A stretch of DNA of 64,000 bases from Boesenbergia rotunda (taxonomy: Eukaryota > Streptophyta > Magnoliopsida > Zingiberales > Zingiberaceae): the NCBI GenBank assembly GCA_024364735.1, contig JAGFNQ010002613.1:117612-181611 (forward strand), written 5' to 3'. Position 1 is the stretch's first letter; each line of letters opens with the position of its first letter. Position numbers and translations under genes: made by a program. Below the pieces are notes generated by a model. The model worked only from the letters and a program-made list of their open reading frames with translations, searched no databases and was not told the origin of the DNA. Positions 42,911 to 54,217 of this stretch are shown in pieces.

Positions 42911-43882
42911 ATCTCCCCCTTTTTAATGTGTGTCAATATGTTTAAGTTAGAGCTAAATAACAGCCACAATAACAATAGCAAATGATAGAAATTGAAAAAG
43001 CATGAGACATAGTAACCCTAAGAGGTAACCTCCCCCTTAACCTATGTCTTCTCCCCATTTTCAATTCCAATCATAATTCAAGTTAAGTTTCCACTTAACA
43101 CTCAACAATCTTAAAAATGTAAGACATATCAGAACCTAAGAGGTAACCTCCCCCTTAATCCATGTCTTCTCCCCATTTTTAATCATTCAAGGTTTAAATG
43201 AGAAGGAAAACCTTAAAAAAAACCTTAAACCATCCATTTCAAGTTAAAATTCTAACTTAAACCACCCATTCTCCCCCTTTGACACCATCAAAATGATTGC
43301 CTCAAGCAACCCAAACCTAGGGCATCAAAAGTGAGAATTATGGATTTCTGAAATTTCTCACAGCAGCTGAAAAACACATGTGCCAGTCGACTGCCCATGG
43401 GGCAGTCGACTGATACACCATCAGTCTGAATTTTCAGCTTTTCTGCCGAATTTCAGAAACTCCCAGAAAATCCCAAAAATTGAAACATTTTGCATACATG
43501 TTTGAAATGATATACTCTATCAGGGAAAAATATTAGTCCATATAAAATTTCAAGCATGCATAACTTTTGATAAAAATCCAAAAACCTTGAAAACCACTAC
43601 ATTTTGTATCTCCCTTTCAATCCAATTATGCAATTTTGAAACTCTCAAAAGCATGACAAAGTATATAAAGCATAAAATGGGTTTCAAAGGTTTAAAATGT
43701 CCAACTATGATCTTTGAGCAAAGTGTCCATTGATTAAACACTTGCTTTCCCAATAGTTGGTCTAGTTTTCATATTTTGATACTTCCAATGGTCCAACTAT
43801 GTGCCACAAGCACAAGTGAGCCAAATGTATCATCCTAATGGATCAAGCACCCTTTTTCAAGGCTAATATCTCCAAGTTCATC
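42911..43882 (-). other. Polypurine tract and 3' non-coding region of G2
   Basis: ATCTCCCCCTTTTT (42911-42924) is the polypurine tract on the minus strand. The following 0.95 kb has CCTCCCCCTTAA repeats and, at 43384-43412, a third dyad, CAGTCGACTGCCC-ATG-GGGCAGTCGACTG. The equivalent dyad in G (near 54684) has been lost by deletion. Confidence 0.75.
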
Positions 43883-44358
43883 CTAAACTTCCATAAAACA
43901 CATTCCAAGGTCTCTTCTTAAGGATGCAAACTTCGATTCGGGAAGAGGCTTGGTAAAGATGTCGGCTAGGTTTGACTTTGATTCAACATAGTGTAGTTCT
44001 ATGTCTCCCCTTGCCACATGGTCTCTAATGAAGTGATGTTTTACTTCAATGTGTTTTGTCCTAGAATGGTGAACCAGATTTTTGGTCAAATTGATTGTAC
44101 TTACATTATCACACAAGACTTTGACCTTTGTGTAATGTAACTCATAATCTTCTAAGGTGTGCATAATTCAAAGGAGTTGGGAAACACACCCACCCATTGC
44201 CACATATTCTGCTTCCGTTGTTGATAGGGCAACGCATGGTTGTTTCCTATTACTCCAACTAACTAAGGAAGACCCAAGGAATTGACACCCTCCACTAGTG
44301 CTCTTCCTATCTAGCATACAACCCGCATAATCAGAGTCGGTGTATCCAATTAGATCAA
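43883..44358 (-). pseudogene. pol: RNase H fragment of copia G2
   Basis: The C-terminal 160 or so residues of pol: GCQFLGSSLVSWSNRKQP, VALSTTEAEYVAMGGC, VKVLCDNVSTINLTKN and HHFIRDHVARGDIELHYV. It matches element G (55175-55660) with few changes. An in-frame TAA-type break near 44166 separates two ORF parts. Sequence past 44358 is Athila LTR, so the rest of pol is lost or displaced. Confidence 0.88.
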
Positions 44359-46867
44359 TGATAAGTGTCATTTTGTTGATCATTTCATATGCTTAAATCC
44401 GTATTTGACCCATATTTTACTTGTATAATTGTGGATTTACTCTAGGTTCTAGGAATTATACTCTTTTTGGACTTAATTGCAAATCTTGATATTTTCGAGT
44501 TGTTTTGTCACTAACTTTATGATCTACTCTTGTAGGCTTGAAGGGATCATGGACCTAGGTCAGGTTGGGTCAAATGTTGGGTCAAAAATGGACTAGATCA
44601 AGTGATCAAGGGTTGACTCATTTGGACCGTCCGATGTAAGAACGGTTAGATCTAGACCATCTGAGAACTTTTGATCAATCCGAGCTGGGGTTAAGGCTAA
44701 TCGAGAGATCAGATCAAGATCTGAATGTTTCAGCCCAATCAGAGATCATCTAGCCGTTGGATCATGATCAGAGTGATCTAGACCATCCATACAAATATCA
44801 AGGTGATCTGAACCATCCGTTGGAGATCTGGCAGATCGGAGCTACCACGAGGATGATCCTGACCTTTGATCAAGATCTGGAAATTTTGAATCAAATCGGA
44901 CGAAGATCCACCGTTGGATGAAGCGGGATTAATCTCGGCCGTCCAATGTTTAACTACTTAAACTGCAAACAGAGGCCGATCTCAGTTGTCGCGTCTTCGC
45001 CACTTCGAGCTGAGTTCTTTCTCGTTTTCTCGTTTGTTCTTCGTTTTTGTTAGCGATTTCTTCCATCTGAAGGCGTGGCCAACTCGATCACAATCTTGGA
45101 GCAAGATCTAGATCCTTGGAAGAAGGTTTCAGTGGAGATTAAAGCTCAGAATTGCCTTGGAGCAGAGTTGCGTGAGGGTTTCAGCAACTTCTGTGATCTG
45201 ATTGGTATCATTGCGATCGCATGCCATTTTCTTCAATTGGAGCTTACTGGAGGGTCCTCTGGTATGCTTTGATTGTCTTCTAGTCATCATCACATTCCGG
45301 AATCACGAGATCGTGGAGATCGATTTGATAATCCTAGCTGAGTGCAAATCTGTCATCAGATCTGATTTGGAGCCAATTTCCAGAGATTTGCGAGTTTAAG
45401 GGGTTCTTGACTTGCCCTTGCGTGACGAACAAGGTGGTCTCGAGTCAAGAGAGTGATCGAGAGTTAATTTCCTTAGTTAATTTCTGTTCTTTAGCTGTAA
45501 TTTCAGTTTCAATTGTCTTTCAAATCTGTTTTTCGTATCTACTGTAGTTTCTGAAGTTTGTACCAGTTCTAGTGGATCATTTCTCGTAGTCGATAGCTTT
45601 TCAAATCTGCAATCTAGTTAGCCAAGTTATTTGTGAAATGAACAATGGAATTTAAATCAGTTTGTTAGCTTTAAATCATTTCTGAATTTGAATTCGTTTC
45701 TGCAATTTTTTTTTAACTGTTGCGTATCAGCTTTCTCATTTTCATTTCTGAATTTTTCCAGCTTTAATTAGGTTCAATTTTGCAAGTAGATTAGTTAGTG
45801 AGCTTGTTAAGATAACAATAGCTTTCTATCTCAGATCAATTTGTGCCTTACGATCTGTGTATCAGATTGGTAATTGTGTATCAGATTTTTGCTTCATTCC
45901 TGCTTAACAGATTTCTTTTTTCAGCATCTGAATTTTGTCCAAAGGAGTTGTTATTTCTTCTCTTGCATTTATACATTGTAGTTGGATTCATTTGCTAGGT
46001 ATTCGCATTTAATTTCTGCACTCAACTTCAATTGTTTCAAATCAGTTTGCATATTTCTGCAATTTTAGGCAGTTTCTGTGATACAACTCATTCCTGAAGT
46101 TTTTCTAGTTGTAATTGCTGGAGTTTGTATCAAGGAAGCTTTACAATTGAATTACATTGCATTTGAAATTAGTTACTTGTTTGGTTCTGCATCCAAGTGG
46201 AGTTTAACTGCCATTTCTGATCATAGAATTTGAGTTCCTGCATTTCAATTTTTACATTTAATCCATTTTCGAATTTATCCCTACTTGATCTGAATTGTAC
46301 CCATTTATTTCTTCAAAGTTCTTCCATAATAGTTGACTTCCAAGCTTAGTTGATTGGTTTTATTTCAGAGTGTTAGTAGGAACTTTAGTACTCCATATCA
46401 GATTTGGCACAGAGTTTTTCCTTTTCTTGGTATCAAGTTTAGTTCTTGAATTCATGCAATTTCAATTCTGAAATTTCATTGCTTATACTGCTGCATTCAA
46501 TATCGAAGTTCATTTCTTCATTCATGCATTTCATTCCATTAATAGCCTTGTCTTCCAAGTGATGCGATTAGTTCATTTTTAGGTTGTCTTACATTGAGTA
46601 TCAAGTTTTCATTTCTTCCTATTGCATTTTCTTGTCTATTCGAAACCAAGCTCCAGAATTTATTCGAAACCCAAAAAGAATTAACGACACATAAACTCGA
46701 GCACGAATCACACAACTTGAACTAGCCCTTGGAAAAATACGACCTGTGGCCCCTTTACTACGCTTTTATTCTTTGATTGCAAAAAGGGTTTCCAGCACAT
46801 TTATAAATTCTAAATTCTGATGGATCCACATTCGTGACAACTTTAATTAGCTAAATTGGGTCCATCA
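44359..46867 (+). repeat. 5' LTR of Athila-like element H
   Basis: Starts TGATAAGTGTCA inside G2 and ends TCCATCA six bases before the primer binding site; 2.5 kb. The part 44600-44900 repeats GATC-, GACCATCC- and GATCTG-type words many times. The remainder is T-rich with no coding potential. Confidence 0.82.
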
Positions 46868-46873
46868 AATTTT

Positions 46874-46891
46874 TGGCGCCGTTGCCGGCGA
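46874..46891 (+). other. Primer binding site of element H (tRNA-Asp type)
   Basis: TGGCGCCGTTGCCGGCGA, one base different from the TGGCGCCGTTGCCGGGGA commonly seen in Athila/Tat elements. Confidence 0.88.
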
Positions 46892-47028
46892 CATACTAGT
46901 TGAGTTGTTTGATTTTTGCTTGTGTGCTTATGGGCATATCATTTGATTCTATTTTCTTGTGCTTTATTTTTTGTATACGGATGCTGCCATTTTTCTTGTT
47001 TGTTTTGTGACAGGACTGCCAGTTCAGA

Positions 47029-47890
47029 ATGTTCTCATCTACTTACCAGCAGCCGTGTCAACAATTCCAACAATATCAACAACCAAATCAAGATTTTCAA
47101 CAGCCCTATTCGAATTTTCAGCAACCTAATCAGTTTTTTCAGCCACAATTTCAGCAAGATCAGCTACCCTTTCAACCAAGTCAGAATTTTCAGCCACCAT
47201 TTCAGAGTTTTCAATTCCAGAATCAAAATTTTTAGCAGCCAATCCAATCTTTCAACCAACAATTTCAGTCCTATGATCAGAGTTTTCAGAATCATAATTT
47301 TCAACAATCTCCACCAAGTTGTGAACCAAGTTTTCAGCAGTTTAATCAACCCATTCAACCATTCGAGCAGCCCCAACAGCTCCAATTTCAGAATGCACCA
47401 CTTACTTTTGATATTCAGCAACCTTATCTCACATTTCAAGAACAACAAGTTGTTGAATCTGCTCTTAAAAATATTCAGAGACGCTTTGGAAAATTGCAAG
47501 ATCAATGGAATCAAATAAAAGCCCAAAGATCAGAACAACTATCTTATCAAGCTACTTTTAATTCTGAGGGGCATGATTGTGATTCTATAGGTGTAGGGGA
47601 TTGCACTGATCCCCAGGGACCATCTATATTGGTCGATGTATCAGAAAATCCAAAGGATAGGATTGAGAGTGTAGGGGATTGCACTGAGCCCCAAGAATCA
47701 CCCATTCCTACTGGTTTAGAGGCATTGGAGGAGATTGATTGCAGAACTTGTGATAGTTTTGAAGTCAATTCTGAAACTTTACAGGATCATTCTATACTTT
47801 TATTTTGTGATGATTTAGTTGTTGATGATTCTAACTTTTCTAATATGGGTGTTGCAGATATGGTTGATGAAGCATGCGTTGCAGATGAAT
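47029..47890 (+). pseudogene. Gln-rich gag-like ORF with DCTEP repeats (H)
   Basis: One frame with a single amber stop (47233-47235, flanked by Gln codons). Residues 1-140 are Gln/Phe-rich (FQQPNQ, FQPSQNFQPPFQ). Then ALKNIQRRFGKLQDQW is similar in layout to ALQNIERQIGQLASGI in the main gag. Then come two copies of VGDCT.PQ (47591-47618 and 47669-47697). The same peptide appears twice more between protease and RT. This ORF looks like a shortened duplicate of gag plus linker lacking protease. It runs into foreign LTR sequence near 47890 (the open frame ends at 48054). No Retrotrans_gag domain is seen. The function is unknown. Confidence 0.6.
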
Positions 47891-48715
47891 CTATGGTTCT
47901 TCCTCTTCTCCTCTTCTCTTGCCGCCCAAGACAAAGGGGAAGCCAAGGGAAGGTCTCAAGAGGCCCTATTCTCTACGGGGACCCTCGTAGACGCGAGGAG
48001 AATGCCAAGAAGCAAGAAGAACGTTGTAGTTCGACATTTCCTCAGGAATTTTAGAGTTTATTCGTAAGAAAAACCTAGCGCAGGAAGTAAGTATCCCTCA
48101 CCTGCAGTATAAGTAGTTTCAGTTGATATTTCATATGCCTTATTTCCTTGTATTTATGCTTTACGATTAGAAATCGTAAATTATGAACAAGCACGCACGT
48201 TAGGTGGTTGTTAAAATGTTCAGTTCAGTTAATGCTATAGAAAGCATTAAAGAATAGAAATCCTTGCATCAGTTTATGATTGGGACCAAGGTCCAACGGG
48301 ATGGGCTCCTAGTTGCCCCTAGGTTTAGATAACCTAGTAAAAGCAAGAATCAAAAAAAAAAGAAAAGAAAAGTATAAAGGACTATTTTATTTTCAGTGGC
48401 ATTGTACTGGGCTTCGGTCCAGGGATAGGCTCCAAGTTGCCTCTAGGTTTAGATAACCTAGTATGGGATGGGCTCCTAGTTGCCCCTAGGTTGAGATAAC
48501 CTAGTAGAACCCTAATGGATTCGGAATTTGCTACCTCGGGTTCATTAGGGATGCGCGCACAGTTGGTACATTGCCGGACCCACAGCAGTTGATTATTACT
48601 TTCACCTACTATATGTATTTAGTTTTCAAAAATTCATATTAGCATGTGGTGAAGTTAATAATTAGTTTTATGTTAGTTAGTTTCAGTTCCAGTTCAGATA
48701 TGTATGACATGCTAT
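47890..48715 (+). repeat. Fragment of a Tekay-type LTR inside H
   Basis: GTAAGTATCCCTCACCTGCAGT (48087; the E LTR has GTAAGTATCCCCTCGCCTGC at 20167) and a TTCATTAGGGATGCGCGC block (48559; compare 21341) show relation to the 3' LTR of E in the same order. Three copies of a GGCTCCTAGTTGCC...GATAACCTAGTA unit lie at 48303, 48427 and 48471. Both termini are missing. Confidence 0.6.
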
Positions 48716-49582
48716 AGCAACTCTCGGTTAGCCCTTATCCCACTCGAATAGGGCTGAGAGTTGACTGTGGGGGCGCCCGGGACGCAGGGGGGCGCCCGGG
48801 TTGACTCGATCCACTGGCTTCTCGCTGGCTTGACTCTATCCGCTTCGTTGGCTTGAGCCCGGGGCGCCGTGAGCATCCGGGGCGCCCGGGAGCACAGGGG
48901 CGCCCGGAAGCACGGGGGCGCCCTCCTAGTAAGCTGCCGAAGTATTTTCTTGCTTAACTTGTTTTGCCTTGACCTTGGGGGCGCCCGGGACCTCCGGGGC
49001 GCCCTGCTCAGCTGCTGCCTCTCTCCTTTGAGGCGTTCTGAGCTGCAGAAACACGTTCCTTCGGTCCTGTATCCAGGGTTAGTCCAAAACAACACAAAGT
49101 AATCAAGTATTAGGTTTATACAGCCTTAGCTGTCTTGGTTCTGACTTTGGGTCTCCTAAATGGAGCCCTAGGTCGAACCGACGCCTACTGTTCCCTCGAC
49201 GGGGAATGCGTCCTCACCTACTCCTCTCAGGAGAGTTTACCTTTTGCCAACCGGCTCCTCCGGTTGGACTTTTGCCCGATGCACCTGACCAGGTCTTCAT
49301 GCCCACCTTCCGAGCAGGTCATCGTGCCCACCTTCCGAGCAGGTCTTCGGTGCCCAGCTCCTTGCCAGGGCTTCGTGCCCAGTCCTCGACCAGGACTTTG
49401 TGCCCACCTTCCGAGCAGGTCTTCGGTGCCCAGCTCCTTGCCAGGACTTCGTGCCCAGTGTACCTAGGACTTCTTTTCCTGTATACTTAGTGAACATGTT
49501 AGATCAACATAATATCTTAACTTTTGAACCCTTTTGCCATTATCAAAACACAGGTTCGACTTGGGTGCTGTCTGCACCAACA
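48715..49582 (-). repeat. Truncated SIRE-B LTR inside H
   Basis: Its minus-strand start is TGTTGGTGCAGACAGCACC at 49582, matching the start of LTR B at 12982. The U3 tandem array (49240-49480) and the GGGCGCCC cluster (48770-49010) follow in the same order as in LTR B. It breaks off near 48715-48765, before the TATA box. There is no coding part and no second LTR. Confidence 0.8.
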
Positions 49583-51645
49583 GAATTCATTGGTAGAGCT
49601 CACATCATTGATAAAGCAAATGACTCTTAATAATGCAAGCCAAAATTCCAACTTTTTGGTACCTCCACAATCAAGCCAAGTGATGAGGGTATGTGGTATT
49701 TGCTCTAGTCAAGAACATATTTCAGATTCATGTCCCAACCTCCAACAAGATGAGACAATAGCGGCATTGGTCAGGGGACAATTTCAAGCCCGAAATAACC
49801 TCTATTCCTCTACTTATAAGCCTGGTTGGAGGGGCCATCCAAATCTGAGGTATGGAAATTCTTTCAACCAACAGAACCCACAACAACAACAATTTCAACA
49901 ACCTCAACAAAATTTCCAGGAACCACAGCAATCTCAGCCCCAAAATCTGCAATTCTAGCCCCAAAATCAGCAATTCCAGCCAACATTTCAAAATTTCCAA
50001 CAACCATTTCAAGGGAATCAACAAGGTTTCCACGGGAATTCGAATTTTCCACAGCAATATCAACCCTTACAGCAGCAACTCCAACAACCACAGCAAGGTT
50101 TTCAGCCTTGGAATCAAAATTTTCAGCCACAGAATCAAGGATTTCTGCCCACTCAATTTCAATCTTCACCACAGCCATTCTCACTTCAAAATCAGAAATT
50201 TTCAAAGCTATAATTCTCAACAAGTTCACCCATCATTCCAACCTAATTATCAGCCATTTCAGCAACAATTTCAGCCCTCCTATCAGCCCCAACAGTTTCA
50301 ATTACAACCATCACATCAGGGTAATATTTTTGGTGCCTTACAAAACATCGAAAGGCAAATTGGACAATTGGCTAGTGGGATAAATCAAAGTCAAGCTCAA
50401 GGATCAAGCCAACTACCTTCTCAAGCTACTCCCAATCCAAAGGGAAACGTTAGCGCTATTACTTTGAGGAGTGGGAAGGTTACTTCAACTCAAAAGGGTC
50501 CAAGAGCAGATTTTTCTGAAAACAGGGCAGCACCTTCATTTCCAGCACCAATCAGCCCTAGAATCACTTCAAAATCAGTTGGTTCCATGCCCAGTCCATG
50601 CTCAACTCCTTCATCAAGTAATTCTGTGATTTTAGTGGAAAATGAGGGAGAAATCAACCCCGGAACCAACATCACAGCAGCTACATCGAGTGGGACAGCA
50701 GCTCAAAATTTAGCCCCTCCAAATTCGGTTCAAGAGGAAGAAATGAGGGTGCCCTTGCCCTTTCCACAGCGGGAAATTCAAGCCAAAAGACAAGTGGAGG
50801 AGGAGAGAACCAAAGAATACAATGAGCTTGTAAAATTGTTTAGCAAAGTAGAGATTAATGTACCCCTTTTGACCATGATTAAACAGATTCCTAAGTATGC
50901 AAAATTCCTGAAAGATTTATGTGTTCACAAGAAGAAGCTTAAGGAGAATGAGTTGGTCAGCTTGGGGAAAAATGTTTCAGCACTCATCCATGTCATACCT
51001 CAAAAGTGTGAAGACCCTGGAGTTTTTATTGTATCATGTGAGATATGGAGGACTATGTTTCATGACGCTATGCTAGATTTGGGAGCCTCCATCAATGTAA
51101 TGCCCAGATCGGTCTTCCAGATGCTTGGCATTGACCCTCTACAGCCCACTGGAGTGGTAATTCAGTTAGCTGACAGAAGTCAGACCCATCCAGCAGGAGT
51201 TATTGAAGATGTTTTGGTAAAAGTTAAGGAGTTGATTTTCCCTGCAGACTTCTACATTCTAGACATGGAAGGAGACTATCTTGCACATAGATCCCCACTT
51301 ATCCTTGGGAGGCCTTTTCTGAAGACTGCCAGAACAAAAATTGACGTTTATGCTGGCACACTCTCGATGTTAGTGGGGGACACAATAGTCCAGTTTAGTA
51401 TTTTCGATGCTATGAAGTACCCTAGGGAAGATCACTCTATTATGAGCATTGACATTCTGGATGGACTGGTTGATACAGATTCAGTGGTTGAGGGATTTTC
51501 ACATGATTTTTCTGGAGGAGTTATTTCTGCAGAGGAGGCTGAGGGAGTACTTGCTATTGAGACTGAGGATATTTCAGAGTTTATTTCGGATTCACTTCCA
51601 GCTGGTGAGGATTTTCTATGTGTAGGGGATTGCACAGAGCCCTAA
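49583..51645 (+). pseudogene. gag-pro: Athila-like gag and protease (H)
   Basis: After the inserted LTR the gag frame resumes with a zinc knuckle VCGICSSQEHISDSC (CX2CX4HX4C, 49692-49733) and a Gln-rich stretch broken by TAG (49956) and a frameshift near 50205. The 49852-51645 ORF (true coding from about 50205) carries NIERQIGQLASG and the hallmark AITLRSGK. After a Pro/Ser-rich spacer comes retropepsin: MLDLGASINVMPRSVFQML, VIQLADRSQTHPAGVIEDVL and LILGRPFLKTARTKIDV. Gag packages RNA; the protease processes the polyprotein. The ORF ends at TAA (51643) within a VGDCTEP repeat where the sister repeat has CAA. The N-terminal gag domain is missing. Confidence 0.88.
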
Positions 51646-52646
51646 GGATCACCTACTTCTATTGAGATTTCAGAGGACTCAGAGCACATGTATGGTAGTG
51701 TAGGGGATTGCACAGAGCCCCAAGGATCACTCATACCCACTGAGCAGGGACAGATTGAGCTTAAGCCACTTCCAGGCCACTTGAAGTATGTGTACCTAGG
51801 AGAGGAGCAGAATTTTCCTGTTATTATTGCACAGCATTTGGAATCAGAGCAGGAAGAGAAATTATTGCAAGTCCTGAGGCATTACAAGAAGGCGATTGGG
51901 TGGACGTTATCAGATTTATCAGGTATCAGCCCAGCTCTCTGTATGCACAGGATATTCTTGGAAGAAAATGTTAAACCCGTGAGGCAGCCACAAAGGAGAC
52001 TTAATCCACTCATTTTGGACGTTGTAAGAAAGAGGTGACTCAACTTCTACATGCAGGTATTATTTACCCTATTTCTGATAGTCAGTGGGTTAGGCCAATA
52101 CACGTGGTGCCCAAGAAATCTGGGGTGACAGTGGTGGAAGATGGAAACAACGAACTAGTGCCCACCAGGCTTAAGAATTCCTGGAGAGTCTGCATTGATA
52201 ACAGAAAGCTCAACAAGGTCTTAAGGAAAGATCACTTCCCTGAAGGATCGTCTAGGCGTGCTAGAGGGGGGTGAATAACACTTTTTCTTCTTGGATCTCT
52301 ACAAATTTGTTAGCGCAGCGGAAATAATATGCAAATGAAAACAATTACAATGCTAACACTTATCGTTTACTTGGTATCCACCCAGATGGGTGACTAGTCC
52401 AAGGATCCACGTCACGAGCACCACTTTGCACTATCGGAAACCCTCCTTGAGGTGGAGAAACCTTTACAGTCGATCTTCCTCTTTTCAGAATACAGTAGAA
52501 TACACGAAAGGAAATGAAAAACGCTCTTCAGACGAGCAACACTTCGACACTGTACGGAACCGTACCGTGCTCGTGCAAAAAGGTGCTCCTTTTATAGGTG
52601 AACAGGACAACTCGCAATCTGTCCAGCCCCGCACCAGTCGACTGCC
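51591..52646 (+). repeat. 1.06 kb direct duplication, left copy
   Basis: 51591-52646 equals 52657-53712 apart from two or three single-base differences; the offset is 1066 or 1067 bases throughout. The copies are separated only by ten N. It spans the end of the protease ORF, linker, RT start and the first 406 bases of the G LTR. It is best read as two overlapping contig ends placed side by side. Confidence 0.9.
51646..52240 (+). pseudogene. pol: H pol: linker and N-terminal RT, copy 1
   Basis: Encodes a VGDCTEPQGS repeat (51698-51730), LKYVYLGEEQNFPVIIAQHL, a segment ending GWTLSDLSGISPALCMHRI, then RT start VRQPQRRLNPLILDVV and WRVCIDNRKLNKVLRKDHFP. A one-base loss at about 52026 (GTAAGAAAG against GTAAAGAAAG in copy 2) breaks the frame. 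It ends at the copia G LTR (52241) in the middle of RT. It is duplicated almost exactly at 52712-53307. Confidence 0.9.
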
Positions 52647-52656
52647 NNNNNNNNNN
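52647..52656. other. Assembly gap of 10 N
   Basis: The left contig stops inside the palindromic CAGTCGACTGCC motif of the G LTR. The right contig restarts 1066 bases further back in the same sequence. Confidence 0.95.
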
Positions 52657-53712
52657 TTCACTTCCAGCTGGTGAGGATTTTCTATGTGTAGGGGATTGCA
52701 CAGAGCCCTAAAGATCACCTACTTCTATTGAGATTTCAGAGGACTCAGAGCACATGTATGGTAGTGTAGGGGATTGCACAGAGCCCCAAGGATCACTCAT
52801 ACCCACTGAGCAGGGACAGATTGAGCTTAAGCCACTTCCAGGCCACTTGAAGTATGTGTACCTAGGAGAGGAGCAGAATTTTCCTGTTATTATTGCACAG
52901 CATTTGGAATCAGAGCAGGAAGAGAAATTATTGCAAGTCCTGAGGCATTACAAGAAGGCGATTGGGTGGACGTTATCAGATTTATCAGGTATCAGCCCAG
53001 CTCTCTGTATGCACAGGATATTCTTGGAAGAAAATGTTAAACCCGTGAGGCAGCCACAAAGGAGACTTAATCCACTCATTTTGGACGTTGTAAAGAAAGA
53101 GGTGACTCAACTTCTACATGCAGGTATTATTTACCCTATTTCTGATAGTCAGTGGGTTAGGCCAATACACGTGGTGCCCAAGAAATCTGGGGTGACAGTG
53201 GTGGAAGATGGAAACAACGAACTAGTGCCCACCAGGCTTAAGAATTCCTGGAGAGTCTGCATTGATAACAGAAAGCTCAACAAGGTCTTAAGGAAAGATC
53301 ACTTCCCTGAAGGATCGTCTAGGCGTGCTAGAGGGGGGTGAATAACACTTTTTCTTCTTGGATCTCTACAAATTTGTTAGCGCAGCGGAAATAATATGCA
53401 AATGAAAACAATTACAATGCTAACACTTATCGTTTACTTGGTATCCACCCAGATGGGTGACTAGTCCAAGGATCCACGTCACGAGCACCACTTTGCACTA
53501 TCGGAAACCCTCCTTGAGGTGGAGAAACCTTTACAGTCGATCTTCCTCTTTTCAGAATACAGTAGAATACACGAAAGGAAATGAAAAACGCTCTTCAGAC
53601 GAGCAACACTTCGACACTGTACGGAACCGTACCTGCTCGTGCAAAAAGGTGCTCCTTTTATAGGTGAACAGGACAACTCGCAATCTGTCCAGCCCCGCAC
53701 CAGTCGACTGCC
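52657..53712 (+). repeat. 1.06 kb direct duplication, right copy
   Basis: See 51591-52646. This copy has an intact RT frame (52754-53307) and continues into the complete copia G. Just past its end (53712-53790) the LTR shows several one-base losses in short homopolymers. Confidence 0.9.
52754..53307 (+). pseudogene. pol: H pol: linker and N-terminal RT, copy 2
   Basis: Same protein as copy 1 but in one open frame: VGDCTEPQGS, FPVIIAQHLESEQEEKLLQV, RIFLEENVKPVRQPQRRLNP, VTQLLHAGIIYPISDSQWV, VCIDNRKLNK. It is cut after KDHFP by the copia G LTR. RT continues at 60896 after the TTCCC duplication. Confidence 0.92.
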
Positions 53713-54217
53713 CCAAGGCAGTCGACTGTCTAGCATTAATGCTAGCCAACGCTAGTTTCGGGTATACAGTGACTGCCTTGGGCAGTCGACTGGTCCGAGG
53801 CCGAAAACTCTCTGTGAGTTTTGGCAGTCGACTGCCCTGCCTCTCAGCTCAGCTCCAGCCACTCCGGACCTTCTCCTTCGCGTATGCCTTCAGGTCTGCT
53901 CCCTTGGCTTGCCTCTTGAAGTCCTCTTTCTCTGACTATCGTCCCTCGGATGTGCACGCAAGCCTTCCCTTGGCTTGCCTCCATGCCACCCTTCATGTGT
54001 GCCCTTGAAGTCCACTTCCCAGCTTGCCCTTGGAGCTCTCCTCCCTCGGCTCTCGTCCCTCGGATATGTCCAACATGTCTGATTCTCCAAGTTCTGCAAA
54101 CTCAATCACACACATCAAATACAACATAACACTCTAACCTTAAACATATTCAACCACACACATCAAACACATCAAAACCATGATCTTCTAATCACTTAAA
54201 GGCCGATTGCCTCAACA
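53308..54217 (-). repeat. 3' LTR of copia G
   Basis: Plus-strand start TGAAGGATCGTC, end GCCTCAACA. Minus-strand TATAAAAGG at 53654-53662. The palindrome region 53700-53800 is shorter than in the other LTR by many one-base deletions, so dyads there are imperfect, perhaps from sequencing error. Confidence 0.92.

Larger units (their letters stand above)
41994..44358 (-). mobile_element. SIRE-like copia G2, 3' end only, cut by Athila H
   Basis: LTR (41994-42910), polypurine tract, 1 kb non-coding region and RNase H fragment match the complete element G base by base over long stretches. It ends at 44358 where the Athila LTR begins; the equivalent position in G (about 55645) continues normally. 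So H inserted into G2. Confidence 0.88.

Noticed and set aside
49852..50383. Overlapping Ser/Asn-rich ORFs on the plus strand
   Set aside because: Out-of-frame readings of the CAA/CAG-rich gag segment; the Gln-rich frame with the adjoining zinc knuckle is the real one.
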